The notes under the pieces were generated by a model. The model did no database searches and was not told the DNA's origin. It worked only from the letters and a program-made list of their open reading frames with translations. Below are positions 26,101 through 32,483 of a stretch of DNA of 32,483 bases, piece after piece. Within the stretch, counting starts at the first letter, position 1. Every line of letters begins with the position of its first letter. Source of the DNA: Streptococcus danieliae (GTDB taxonomy: Bacteria > Bacillota > Bacilli > Lactobacillales > Streptococcaceae); NCBI RefSeq assembly GCF_013415245.1, contig NZ_JACBXX010000146.1, forward strand, positions 1-32,483, given 5' to 3'. The position numbers were made by a program, and so were the translations under genes.

Positions 26101-28866
26101 AACCCAGTAAGTGTAGAAGCTGGAGAGCAAGTCGTTCTAACCGGTAAGAACTTGCCAGTAAGCGCTACTTACAGCGTTGTCGGCTCGGGAATGGCCGTCG
26201 ATGCTCAAGGTCGTGTGACGGTAGTTGTCCCAGCGGATGCCCCATCAGGTAGTGTGTCTGGTAGTGTCACAGTTCGTTATAGCGATGGTTCGCAGGATGT
26301 TGTGCCAGTAACGGTACAAGTGACTGCTCGTCCAGAAGCTGAAAAATACAGCCCAAGCTATGACAGTGCAAGTGTGCAAGCTGGTGATCAAGTTGTCCTC
26401 ACCGGTAAGGATTTACCAACGAGCGCTACTTACAGCGTTGTTGGTTCTGGTATGACAGTTGACGCTCAAGGTCGTGTGACGGTAGTTGTCCCAGTGGATG
26501 CTCCGACAGGTAGTGTGTCTGGTAGTGTCACAGTTCGTTATAGCGATGGTTCGCAGGATGTTGTGCCAGTAACGGTACAAGTGACTGCTCGTCCAGAAGC
26601 AGAGAAATACAACCCAAGCTACAACCCAGCAAGTGTAGAAGCTGGAGAGCAAGTCGTTCTAACCGGTAAGAACTTGCCAGCGAGCGCTACTTACAGTGTT
26701 GTTGATCCTGGTATGGCAGTTGACGCTCAAGGTCGTGTCACCGTGGTTGTTCCAGTAGAAGCCTCTACAGGTCAGCTGACTGGTAGCGTAACGGTTCGTT
26801 ACAGCGATGGTTCGCAGGATGTTGTGCCAGTAACGGTACAAGTGACTGCTCGTCCAGAAGCAGAGAAATACAACCCAAGCTATGACAGTGCAAGTGTGCA
26901 AGCCGGTGATCAAGTTGTCCTCACCGGTAAGGATTTACCAACGAGCGCTACTTACAGCGTTGTTGGTTCTGGTATGACAGTTGACGCTCAAGGTCGTGTG
27001 ACGGTAGTTGTCCCAGTGGATGCTGCGACAGGTAGTCTGTCTGGTAGTGTCACAGTTCGTTATAGCGATGGCTCGCAAGATCTCGTTCCAGTTAGCGTTC
27101 AGGTGACGGCTAAATCTGTAGAACCAGTTACACCAGAAGCTGAAAAATACAGCCCAAGCTATGACAGTGCAAGTGTGCAAGCCGGTGATCAAGTTGTCCT
27201 CACCGGTAAGGATTTACCAACGAGCGCTACTTACAATGTTGTTGGTCCTGGTATGACAGTTGACGCTCAAGGTCGTGTGACCGTGGTTGTTCCAGTAGAA
27301 GCCTCTACAGGTCAGCTGGCTGGTAATGTGACGGTTCGTTACAGCGATGGTTCGCAAGATCAAGTAGCCGTTGTAGTTCATGTCACTGCTAAACCAGTGG
27401 TGATTCCAGAAGCAGAGAAATACAGTCCAAGTTATGAGACTGTCGAAGCGGAACAAGGGCAGTTGGTGGAGTTAAATGGCCAAGGTTTACCACCTCAAGC
27501 CAGCTATACGATTGTTGGTTCGGGTATGCGCGTGGAGCCAAATGGTTTGATTAGCGTACCAGTTCCTTCTGATGCAGAAGTTGGAAATGAAATCAGTGGC
27601 CAATTGACCGTTCGCTATGAAGATGGATCTGAAGATCTTGTGCCAATTAAGGTGCGTGTCAAAGCCAAAGCAATGACTGAGGCTGAAAAATTTGCCCCTA
27701 ACTATGACGTGATGGAGGTTCAAGCTGGGGACAGCTTGATCATTCCAGGCAACAATCTTCCAACTAATGCAAGTTACAGCGTCAATGGTCCTGATATGAC
27801 GATTGATGCCCAAGGTCGTGTGACAGTCGTTACAGCTGCAGATGCACCAGCCGCTAGTCTGCAAGGGCAGGTTCGTATCCGCTACAGTGATGGTTCAGAA
27901 GATCTAGTTCCAATCACCGTTCAGGTGATCGCTAAGCCTGTAGAACCTCAGATGCCAGAGGCTGACAAATACAGTCCATCCTATATTCCAGTTGAGGTTC
28001 ACGCAGGGACGCAGGTGACGATTCCAGGAATCATTCTACCGGCCAGTGCGACTTACACGATTACAGGTCAAGGAATGACGGTAGATACCCAAGGTTGGGT
28101 CACCATCCGTGTTCCAGCAGATGCCGTAGCAGGTGAGGTAACAGGCCAAGTAACCGTTCGTTACAGCGACGGATCTGAGGATCAGGTACCTGTTAAGATT
28201 ACTGTTAAAGTTTCTGAGGAGCCGGTAACACCGGTAGAGCCGGAAAGACCAGTGGAACCAGAGGAGCCGGTAACACCGGTAGAGCCGGAAAGACCAGTGG
28301 AACCAGAGGAGCCGGTAACACCGGTAGAGCCGGAGAAACCAGTGGAACCAGAGGAGCCGGTAACACCGGTAGAGCCGGAGAAACCAGTGGAGCCAGAGGA
28401 GCCGGTAACACCGGTAGAGCCAGAAAAACCAGTGGAACCAGAGAAACCAGTAACACCGGTAGAGCCGGAAAGACCAGTGGAGCCAGAGGAGCCGGTAACA
28501 CCGGTAGAGCCGGAAAGACCAGTGGAACCAGAGGAGCCGGTAACACCGGTAGAGCCGGAAAGACCAGTGGAACCAGAGGAGCCGGTAACACCGATAGAGC
28601 CGGAGAAACCAGTGGAGCCAGAGGAGCCGGTAACACCGGTAGAGCCGGAGAAGCTAGTTCTTCCGAATACACCGGTTGCTAAGGTCGAGGATCTGGTGCA
28701 TGTGGCTCCAAGGCAAGAGACTGTGTCTGTCGGTGAACAAACACAGGCGCAGCAGCTTCCGAATACAGGGGAGTCAAGCAATCCAATAATCAGCTTCTTG
28801 ACTTGGTTCTTGTCTCTTCTTGGTTTGGGATTCTTGTTTGGAAAAAACAAAAAAGAAGAAAAATAA
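23152..28866 (+). CDS. LPNTG-anchored surface protein with 11 Rib/alpha-like repeats
   Basis: A 1904-aa cell-wall protein. The signal peptide (1-40) has [10 protein letters not shown] like its upstream neighbour. Residues ~41-180 are variable, Val/Glu/Pro-rich. Residues ~185-640 form a non-repetitive head I do not recognise. Around 640-710 is one divergent Rib-like module ending [18 protein letters not shown]. From 717 to ~1685 come eleven ~87-residue modules of the pattern [20 protein letters not shown]...RVTVVVP...[15 protein letters not shown], resembling long Rib domains. Residues 1689-1838 repeat [20 protein letters not shown] is at 1869-1873, followed by a hydrophobic stretch and GKNKKEEK, a sortase substrate. 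The start follows GGAAAGGAG with 9-nt spacing; the ATG at 23148 is out of frame. A stalk-like adhesin is the likely role; the ligand is unknown. Confidence 0.9.
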   Translation: MKNEPFTKTVQRFSIRKYSIGATSVFLGSVLFGGGSVQAEETQTLGDQSSFMGVETPQETDTQMLVEESSLVYSAEASLNQSVPEVSEVPVPAVVVTKAAKQETVPTELMVEPVPVLKDTARAKIEPVVGPTSSFVENEGWAAQPNSFSDRAAQTSPEQKPVSGLRMAGSAGERVAFLATEVPSTALKTPINLSVNGFTPNVVDPNYIVEIYGGTYFDRFANNGNQIILRQIDWNKFKGSGFSTEYNREGNSGNYMLWFENPDFYNNIESIKIKTDSIYDIDEAFTPSQNNQLWTIPVLKRFVSFPDDPNVASDATSFPVTITLKGGKTLSDLVGNQAVTFGSTFVSGDNYDFVFNINRVVLDTLNGAWFAVDMPNYEATLADKAVESIFSDTKNRKMESSQSNQEVSELLPIVVENGQVVGFKFITRYELVKGRSVLTEPEGTIPYIVQKLPQELMSLVDTKNVHLYASNAGGVKIGQGIPLVVNRSGLVNTKDTPAISLEGVISQQEAESKRQKLAPIFTPIIEEVKTPSVTLSDYYEPAAYTIEYNFQTPLSREAFAAVVDGIAKKTGASALAETWKERGAHQGSNQTQGIMRNTYSNTYVDRSILNVENKLVGRMRQADLYEIHYPSVEVQVGKSGLAEQTGQVPAGTSFKVLTSNASQVTFDNQGTATILLPETEKLGETVYTILATYPDGSTDRKVLTVNRIAAKNEEADNYNPSYNPASVEAGEQVILTGKDLPTSAIYSVVGPGMTVDAQGRVTVVVPADTPSGSLSGSVTVHYSDGSQDVVLVTVQVTARPEAEKYNPSYDSASVQAGDQVVLTGKNLPASATYSVVGSGMAVDAQGRVTVVVPADAPSGGLSGSVTVRYSDGSQDVVPVTVQVTARPEAEKYNPSYDSASVQAGDQVVLTGKNLPVSATYSVVGSGMAVDAQGRVTVVIPVDAPSGSLSGSVTVRYSDGSQDVVPVTVQVTAKPEAEKYNPSYNPVSVEAGEQVVLTGKNLPVSATYSVVGSGMAVDAQGRVTVVVPADAPSGSVSGSVTVRYSDGSQDVVPVTVQVTARPEAEKYSPSYDSASVQAGDQVVLTGKDLPTSATYSVVGSGMTVDAQGRVTVVVPVDAPTGSVSGSVTVRYSDGSQDVVPVTVQVTARPEAEKYNPSYNPASVEAGEQVVLTGKNLPASATYSVVDPGMAVDAQGRVTVVVPVEASTGQLTGSVTVRYSDGSQDVVPVTVQVTARPEAEKYNPSYDSASVQAGDQVVLTGKDLPTSATYSVVGSGMTVDAQGRVTVVVPVDAATGSLSGSVTVRYSDGSQDLVPVSVQVTAKSVEPVTPEAEKYSPSYDSASVQAGDQVVLTGKDLPTSATYNVVGPGMTVDAQGRVTVVVPVEASTGQLAGNVTVRYSDGSQDQVAVVVHVTAKPVVIPEAEKYSPSYETVEAEQGQLVELNGQGLPPQASYTIVGSGMRVEPNGLISVPVPSDAEVGNEISGQLTVRYEDGSEDLVPIKVRVKAKAMTEAEKFAPNYDVMEVQAGDSLIIPGNNLPTNASYSVNGPDMTIDAQGRVTVVTAADAPAASLQGQVRIRYSDGSEDLVPITVQVIAKPVEPQMPEADKYSPSYIPVEVHAGTQVTIPGIILPASATYTITGQGMTVDTQGWVTIRVPADAVAGEVTGQVTVRYSDGSEDQVPVKITVKVSEEPVTPVEPERPVEPEEPVTPVEPERPVEPEEPVTPVEPEKPVEPEEPVTPVEPEKPVEPEEPVTPVEPEKPVEPEKPVTPVEPERPVEPEEPVTPVEPERPVEPEEPVTPVEPERPVEPEEPVTPIEPEKPVEPEEPVTPVEPEKLVLPNTPVAKVEDLVHVAPRQETVSVGEQTQAQQLPNTGESSNPIISFLTWFLSLLGLGFLFGKNKKEEK
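25300..28215 (+). repeat. Eleven Rib/alpha-like coding repeats, 261-bp period
   Basis: Modules start at 25300, 25561, 25822, 26083 and so on at 261-bp (87-codon) spacing for the first seven. The last four are more diverged and have longer junctions (SVEPVTP, VVIP, VEPQMP). The first eight fall into two alternating types: [10 protein letters not shown] (modules 1, 4 and 6) and [10 protein letters not shown] (2, 3, 5, 7 and 8). Modules 5 and 7 are almost identical. Confidence 0.88.
28216..28665 (+). repeat. Ten 45-bp Pro/Glu wall-spanner repeats
   Basis: Nine full copies and one partial copy of a 15-codon unit encode [15 protein letters not shown] with R/K variation, one E-to-K and one V-to-I change. 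The last copy ends ...KLVLPNT. At the DNA level units are nearly identical, differing mainly in GGAAAGA/GGAGAAA and GAACCA/GAGCCA. Confidence 0.92.
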
Positions 28867-28884
28867 GCTTTAAAGAGCTTTTGA

Positions 28885-28919
28885 GCAGGTGAAAACAGAC
28901 TGTTTTCGCCTGCTTTTTT
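28885..28919 (+). terminator. Terminator after the second surface-protein gene
   Basis: A 13-bp stem (GCAGGTGAAAACA at 28885-28897 with 28901-28913, one A-C mismatch or G-U pair depending on strand), a 3-nt loop and TTTTTT. Confidence 0.9.
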
Positions 28920-28939
28920 GTCTCTATCCCTTGATAGTA

Positions 28940-28967
28940 TTGGATTTATTGGAAATTGTGGTATAAT
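28940..28967 (+). promoter_or_regulatory. Promoter of the rnpA-yidC-jag operon
   Basis: TTGGAT (28940-28945), a 16-bp spacer and TATAAT (28962-28967), preceded by TGG to give a perfect extended -10, about 30 bp before the rnpA GTG. Confidence 0.75.
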
Positions 28968-28996
28968 AATACTAATTTTGATGAAGGAAGAAGATT

Positions 28997-29362
28997 GTGA
29001 AAAAAAGCTATCGTATCAAAAGAAATCAAGATTTTAAGGCTTTGTTAGCCCAGAAGCGAAATAAGGCTAACCGGAAGTTTGTGGTTTACCAGATGGATAG
29101 CGACTTGAAGCACTTTAGGGTGGGGCTTTCCGTAAGCAAACGATTAGGGAATGCGGTGATGCGGAATCGCATCAAGCGGCACCTGCGCCACCTTCTTCAG
29201 AAACACCAAGATCATTTAGCGCCTGTGGATATTTTGTTGATCGCCCGTAAAGGGGTTGAAGAATTGTCCTATGCGGAGATGGAACAGAATTTGCTCCATG
29301 TTCTCAAATTGGCTGCGATTTATCAAAAGGAAGATGAATGTGAAGAGAAAGAAAATTTTTAG
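28997..29362 (+). CDS. rnpA: Ribonuclease P protein component
   Basis: Protein subunit of RNase P, which binds the RNA subunit and the 5' leader of precursor tRNAs. The 121-aa protein has the expected N-terminal [14 protein letters not shown], the [20 protein letters not shown] block containing the conserved RNR motif (56-58), and [11 protein letters not shown]. It uses a GTG start preceded by AAGGAAG; an internal ATG would cut off the conserved N-terminus. It is followed by yidC, whose start lies inside the end of rnpA, and then jag. The rnpA-yidC-jag order is standard for streptococci. Confidence 0.96.
   Translation: MKKSYRIKRNQDFKALLAQKRNKANRKFVVYQMDSDLKHFRVGLSVSKRLGNAVMRNRIKRHLRHLLQKHQDHLAPVDILLIARKGVEELSYAEMEQNLLHVLKLAAIYQKEDECEEKENF
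29325..29333 (+). promoter_or_regulatory. Ribosome binding site that decides the yidC start
   Basis: AAAAGGAAG inside the end of rnpA gives about 8 nt from AGGA to GTG 29340, but only 2 nt to the in-frame ATG 29334. It therefore favours GTG. Confidence 0.55.
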
Positions 29363-30164
29363 TGCAGGACTTGTGGGCTTGGCCTTAGTTACGCTCACAG
29401 CCTGTGGCACCTCTCAGGTGACCAGTCAGTCGTCTGGACTCTGGGAAAAATTGGTTTATTTATTTGCGGAGGCTATCAATGGGCTATCCTTTGGCGGGAA
29501 TGTCGGTCTGGGGATTATCCTCATGACACTCGTGCTGCGGACCGTGCTTTTACCGGTCTTCCAGTACCAAACCAAGTCTTCTCAGAAGATGCAGGAAATT
29601 CAGCCGGCCCTCCGTGCTTTACAAGAAGAGTATCGTGGCCGTGGCCGCGAAGGTCAGGAGGAGTTGGCGCGTAAGACGCAGGCTCTTTATGCGGAGCAGG
29701 GTGTTCGTCCCTTTGCGGCTTTTATCCCCCTCTTTGTTCAGTTACCGATTTTATTGGCTTTCTATCAGTCCCTCACACGGGTGGACATTTTGCAAGGAGC
29801 CCACTTCTTGTGGTTGGATCTTAGCCAACCCGACCCTTACTTGATTCTCCCATTTTTGGCTGCAGCACTCACCTTTGGGGCTTCTTGGCTATCTACTTAT
29901 GCTTTAAAAGAAAAAAATGGACTAACCTCCAGCATGACCTATATCATGCCGGTGATGATTTTCTTCCTCTCGCTCTCAGTGGCAAGTGGGGTGGCCCTCT
30001 ACTGGACTATCTCCAATGCCTACCAAGTTGGGCAGACGCTATTTTTGAACAATCCTTTCAAAATAGTGGCTGAACGCCAACGCGAGGAAGATGAGGCTAA
30101 GCAAAAAGTCGTTGCAGAACGCAAGGCCATCCGCAAGGCACAGAAAAAGAGAAAGAAAAAGTAA
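29340..30164 (+). CDS. yidC: Membrane protein insertase YidC (lipoprotein type)
   Basis: Inserts membrane proteins with or beside SecYEG. The 274-aa protein begins [20 protein letters not shown], followed by ACG. This is a lipoprotein signal with lipobox LTAC and Cys22, as in Gram-positive YidC1/YidC2. Five hydrophobic segments follow; the first mature one contains Arg67 (LRTVLLP), the conserved positive charge of the YidC hydrophilic groove. The family blocks [18 protein letters not shown] and [20 protein letters not shown] are present, and the C-terminal tail is rich in Lys and Arg for ribosome contact. I chose GTG 29340 (alternative ATG 29334) because of the Shine-Dalgarno spacing and because it gives a clean lipoprotein signal. 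The gene overlaps rnpA by 23 bp. Confidence 0.95.
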   Translation: MKRKKIFSAGLVGLALVTLTACGTSQVTSQSSGLWEKLVYLFAEAINGLSFGGNVGLGIILMTLVLRTVLLPVFQYQTKSSQKMQEIQPALRALQEEYRGRGREGQEELARKTQALYAEQGVRPFAAFIPLFVQLPILLAFYQSLTRVDILQGAHFLWLDLSQPDPYLILPFLAAALTFGASWLSTYALKEKNGLTSSMTYIMPVMIFFLSLSVASGVALYWTISNAYQVGQTLFLNNPFKIVAERQREEDEAKQKVVAERKAIRKAQKKRKKK

Positions 30165-30184
30165 AGCGATAAAGGAGTTTACTT

Positions 30185-31306
30185 ATGGCACTTTATACAG
30201 GAGCTACTGTTGAGGAAGCAATTAAAAATGGACTAGAGGACCTAGGCCTCCCACGTATGAAAGTTCGAATCAAGGTCTTGGCTCGTGAAAAATCTGGTTT
30301 TTTAGGACTGGGCAAAAAATTGGCCCAGGTTGAAATGGAAGCCTTAACTTTCACGGACTATGATGACCTCGAAGATACAACTCCCCTTCAAGCTCCCCTA
30401 GTGGAAGCTCTGGAAGAGGATGCCCCAGTCGAAAGTCAGTCCCAGGAAGATATGACGGAAGCTATCTCGAAATTAGCCGAAACCGGCAAACTCAGCATTC
30501 TCTTCCCGCGTGATCTGCCTAAGGAAGATTTAGTGGAAGAGCAGAAGGAAATCCTTGTTGAAGCTTCTGAGCCAGAAGAAGTGGTAGACGTTGAAATTGC
30601 AAGCCCACAGACCGCTGAACCCCTCGCTGAGGTGGAAGCAGTGGAGGTAGCAGAGGTGCTTGAAACTGAGTCGGAAGCGGATCCGATGGAGACACCAGTA
30701 GTCCAGGAGGCAGCTGAGGTTACTGAGCCTGTTGTCCAGGATCTTGTGGTTCAAGAGCAGGAACCAGTTGCAGTTGTTGAGGACGAGGCTGAACCCGAAG
30801 CGGTTTCCTTTGTTCGCCGTGAGCGTGAGAGCTTGGAAGAAGAGCAGATGGATCAGGCCCAGGCTTATCTGGAAGCTATTCTGAAGGAAATGGATGTGGA
30901 GGCTAGCGTTTCGGCATCTATCAGCCGCCGGACCATTTACTTCCAAATTGATACCAATGAGCCAGGGCGCGTGATTGGTTATCATGGCAAGGTACTCAAA
31001 TCCTTGCAGCTCCTAGCTCAAAACTACCTTTATAATCTTTATGGGCGCACCCTTTTCATCTCGATTAATGTCAATGACTATGTGGAGCACCGGGCCGAGG
31101 TTCTCCAAAGTTATGCTCAAAAACTAGCCTTACGCGTGCTAGAAGAAGGCCGAGCTATGGAAACAGACCCGATGTCTAATAGCGAACGGAAAATCATTCA
31201 TCGCATCATCTCTAAAATCGATGGTGTCACCTCTTATTCAGAAGGAGATGAGCCCAATCGTTATGTAGTAGTCGATATTGAGGAAGAAGAGCTGGAGTTA
31301 GTCTAG
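30185..31306 (+). CDS. jag: RNA-binding protein Jag (KhpB/EloR)
   Basis: A cytoplasmic RNA-binding protein that, with KhpA, controls cell elongation in streptococci downstream of the StkP kinase (family knowledge). The 373-aa protein has a Jag-N domain (1-52, ATVEEAIKNGLEDLGLP with KSGFLGLGKK), a very acidic low-complexity linker (~60-215, rich in Glu, Val, Ala and Pro), a KH domain containing RVIGYHGKVLKSLQLLAQ near 260-278, and a C-terminal R3H domain with SERKIIHRIISKIDGV. Several Jag proteins are near 330 aa; the extra length here is in the acidic linker. AAAGGAG precedes the ATG, 20 bp after yidC. It is the last gene of the operon. Confidence 0.94.
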   Translation: MALYTGATVEEAIKNGLEDLGLPRMKVRIKVLAREKSGFLGLGKKLAQVEMEALTFTDYDDLEDTTPLQAPLVEALEEDAPVESQSQEDMTEAISKLAETGKLSILFPRDLPKEDLVEEQKEILVEASEPEEVVDVEIASPQTAEPLAEVEAVEVAEVLETESEADPMETPVVQEAAEVTEPVVQDLVVQEQEPVAVVEDEAEPEAVSFVRRERESLEEEQMDQAQAYLEAILKEMDVEASVSASISRRTIYFQIDTNEPGRVIGYHGKVLKSLQLLAQNYLYNLYGRTLFISINVNDYVEHRAEVLQSYAQKLALRVLEEGRAMETDPMSNSERKIIHRIISKIDGVTSYSEGDEPNRYVVVDIEEEELELV

Positions 31307-31530
31307 TAACAAGAGAATGGGACAGGTTCGGAAGGTTAAATACGAACGAAACTGTCAATCAACTACTGCATTAAAGTTGTTTTGCTAACTAAAATAATTG
31401 AGGCTAGATTGCTGTCCTAGCCTCTTTTTAAAAATCAGACTAGACTGATATTTTTGAGTAAGAGAACATGTATAAAAAGTTATTTTTACAATCGATAAAA
31501 GGCTTCTTTTTTTAGAAGGGACTCCTTAAC
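31307..31530. other. Intergenic region after jag
   Basis: The first part (31313-31360) holds GGGACAGGTTCGGAAGG and CGAACGAAACTGTC, an imperfect inverted pair resembling intergenic repeat sequences in streptococcal genomes (from memory, low confidence). The terminator at 31400-31429 follows. The remaining ~100 bp is AT-rich and includes a short inverted repeat (ATCAG...CTGAT, 31433-31448). No convincing promoter for the next gene is visible. Confidence 0.35.
31400..31429 (+). terminator. Terminator of the rnpA-yidC-jag operon
   Basis: An 8-bp stem (GAGGCTAG at 31400-31407 with 31417-31424), a 9-nt loop and TTTTT. Confidence 0.82.
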
Positions 31531-32238
31531 ATGAAAGCCAATGTTTTATATAGGATTAAATTGAAGGAATTAGAAGTTTCAACCTTGAAACAACTTCCTT
31601 GTTACGATGTAGATGATTCTGAGGAAATTCATCAAGAGAAGCATGATCAACTTATCGAAGTTATGAACATTTTAGATGAATTAGAGCAGACTATCAAGGA
31701 AGATCAATCCACAGACTTCAAAGAAAAAGCTCGTATTCGCTTGATTGATGATGTACGTAAGCATCGATTGGGAATATCGTTTACGCTTTTGGAACTGGAT
31801 GGGGATAGGCAAGAATTGGCTAACCGTTTTCTACGCTTGAATCTTGATCTGGCAGACAGTTTTTCTGAAATTTTATATGGATATGTGTTAGTTACTGATT
31901 TAGCTTTGGGTTTGGAGAGATGGATAGATGAAAAATTTATTGAAACCTTTCTTCAAATGGACGATGAGTTTATAGTCCTCCTCTATGATATTTTTGAACT
32001 TTATGAGGAAAGCCAAGGGACCTTGAAATCTAGATTGGAGATTCCTGAGTTAATTGGAATTATTTCAATGTATGAAAAACAAATAAATGATTGGGTACAT
32101 TATTTGTTGGAAGTTGGAAGCATGGTTGATGAAGGTAAGATTAAGACCAAAAGAATTTCCTACGATTTCAGCGAATGGCAAGGGTTTTTAGATAGCTTAG
32201 TGGATGATTATGGTTTGTTAGATAATTATATTTGGTAG
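31531..32238 (+). CDS. Hypothetical 235-aa acidic protein
   Basis: I do not recognise this family. The protein is acidic and looks almost all-helical. Residues ~25-80 are a charged region suited to a coiled coil (EEIHQEKHDQLIEVMNILDE). A middle part with LANRFLRLNLDLADSFSEIL and LYGYVLVTDLALGLERWIDE follows, and a C-terminal third rich in Trp/Tyr ends DDYGLLDNYIW. There is no signal peptide or clear membrane span. The ATG at 31531 has only a weak Shine-Dalgarno (GAAGGGA at unusual spacing). The base composition is clearly more AT-rich than the rnpA-jag operon, and an IS30-type remnant lies next to it, which suggests accessory origin. An immunity-type or phage-related protein is conceivable but unsupported. 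Confidence 0.7.
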   Translation: MKANVLYRIKLKELEVSTLKQLPCYDVDDSEEIHQEKHDQLIEVMNILDELEQTIKEDQSTDFKEKARIRLIDDVRKHRLGISFTLLELDGDRQELANRFLRLNLDLADSFSEILYGYVLVTDLALGLERWIDEKFIETFLQMDDEFIVLLYDIFELYEESQGTLKSRLEIPELIGIISMYEKQINDWVHYLLEVGSMVDEGKIKTKRISYDFSEWQGFLDSLVDDYGLLDNYIW

Positions 32239-32351
32239 GCGGGGATATAATATCGGTAGTTGCATCATACAAGATTAAGGAATAAAAGAGCTTGTTTTTA
32301 CATTCGATTTATTTAAGGTATCATCGTTTTTTGCTAAATTTCAAGTTGAAA

Positions 32352-32483
32352 TTAGCCACCACTAAGAAATTCCTTTGGTGACTTGTAGTCCAAACATTTT
32401 TTAGGATAATTGTTTATCCAATTTTCAATAAAAGCGACTTCTTTGGGAGTTGTTTCTTTGGTCCCTTTTGGTAACCACCTGCG
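32352..32483 (-). CDS. IS30-family transposase, C-terminal 43 aa (cut by the window edge)
   Basis: The last 43 codons read RRWLPKGTKETTPKEVAFIE, then NWINNYPKKCLDYKSPKEFL, then SGG and TAA at 32352-32354. LPKGT, the helix with N-x-x-PKKCL and the Y-K-S/T-P-x-E ending are typical of IS30 transposase C-termini (usually NPRKCLxYKTPxE). The 5' part lies beyond the right edge. A 17-nt palindrome, AATTTCAAGTTGAAATT (32337-32353), touches the stop codon and may be part of the element's terminal repeat. The sequence 32239-32336 between it and the 235-aa gene shows nothing else I can name. Whether the gene is intact cannot be judged. Confidence 0.82.
   Translation of the reverse strand, partial: RRWLPKGTKETTPKEVAFIENWINNYPKKCLDYKSPKEFLSGG

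Noticed and set aside
25300-28665. Regular repeats as a possible CRISPR array
   Set aside because: The units are in-frame coding modules of 261 and 45 bp with no unique spacers.
28182-28850. Antisense ORF of 222 aa with collagen-like Gly-x-y repeats
   Set aside because: It is the reverse complement of the Pro/Glu 45-bp repeat: CCG/CCA proline codons read as Gly codons on the other strand. It has no Shine-Dalgarno or promoter, and the plus-strand gene fully explains the region.
29256-29339. 28-residue N-terminal extension of YidC
   Set aside because: It lies inside rnpA in another frame; the lipoprotein signal starts at VKRKKIF.

Overview
The window looks like the chromosome of a Streptococcus. 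The evidence is the gene orders dut-radA-...-gltX and rnpA-yidC-jag, two large surface proteins with (F/Y)SIRK-type signals and LPXTG anchors, a lipoprotein-type YidC, and several IS families common in streptococci. I could not fix the species.

Left edge (1-3370): an insertion-sequence graveyard. It holds the 5' end of an IS66 element (tnpB, minus strand). Next to it, head to head and exactly 8 bp away, is the end of a second IS66-like element that survives only as a tnpB stub. Then comes an IS1380-type transposase gene split by an IS256-family element, whose own transposase has one in-frame TGA. The IS256 end carries a ~120-bp hairpin. An unrecognised broken ORF and a strong bidirectional terminator close the region.

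Housekeeping block (3370-10060): a minus-strand, translationally coupled pair made of a DUF318/ArsP-type permease and a TIGR03943/DUF1980 partner (YcgR/YcgQ-like). Divergent from it is a plus-strand operon dut-radA-ispD-ispF-(90-aa unknown), followed by gltX with its own extended -10 promoter. IspD and IspF belong to the MEP isoprenoid pathway, which streptococci normally lack because they use mevalonate. The order radA...ispD-ispF-gltX is the one known from Bacillus (with disA and yacL missing here), so this looks like an ancestral arrangement kept rather than a random acquisition.

Surface-protein locus (10060-28920): two tandem genes, each with its own promoter and terminator. The first encodes a 4205-residue LPETG adhesin with a pectate-lyase-like beta-helix head and about ten paired mucin-binding-type repeats, two of them near-identical copies of a 957-bp unit. 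The second encodes a 1904-residue LPNTG protein with an unrecognised head, eleven ~87-residue Rib/alpha-like repeats and a 15-residue Pro/Glu repeat wall spanner.

Right edge (28920-32483): rnpA, yidC (GTG start overlapping rnpA) and jag form one operon ending in a terminator. After that come an AT-rich unknown 235-aa gene and the 3' end of an IS30-family transposase on the minus strand, cut by the window edge.
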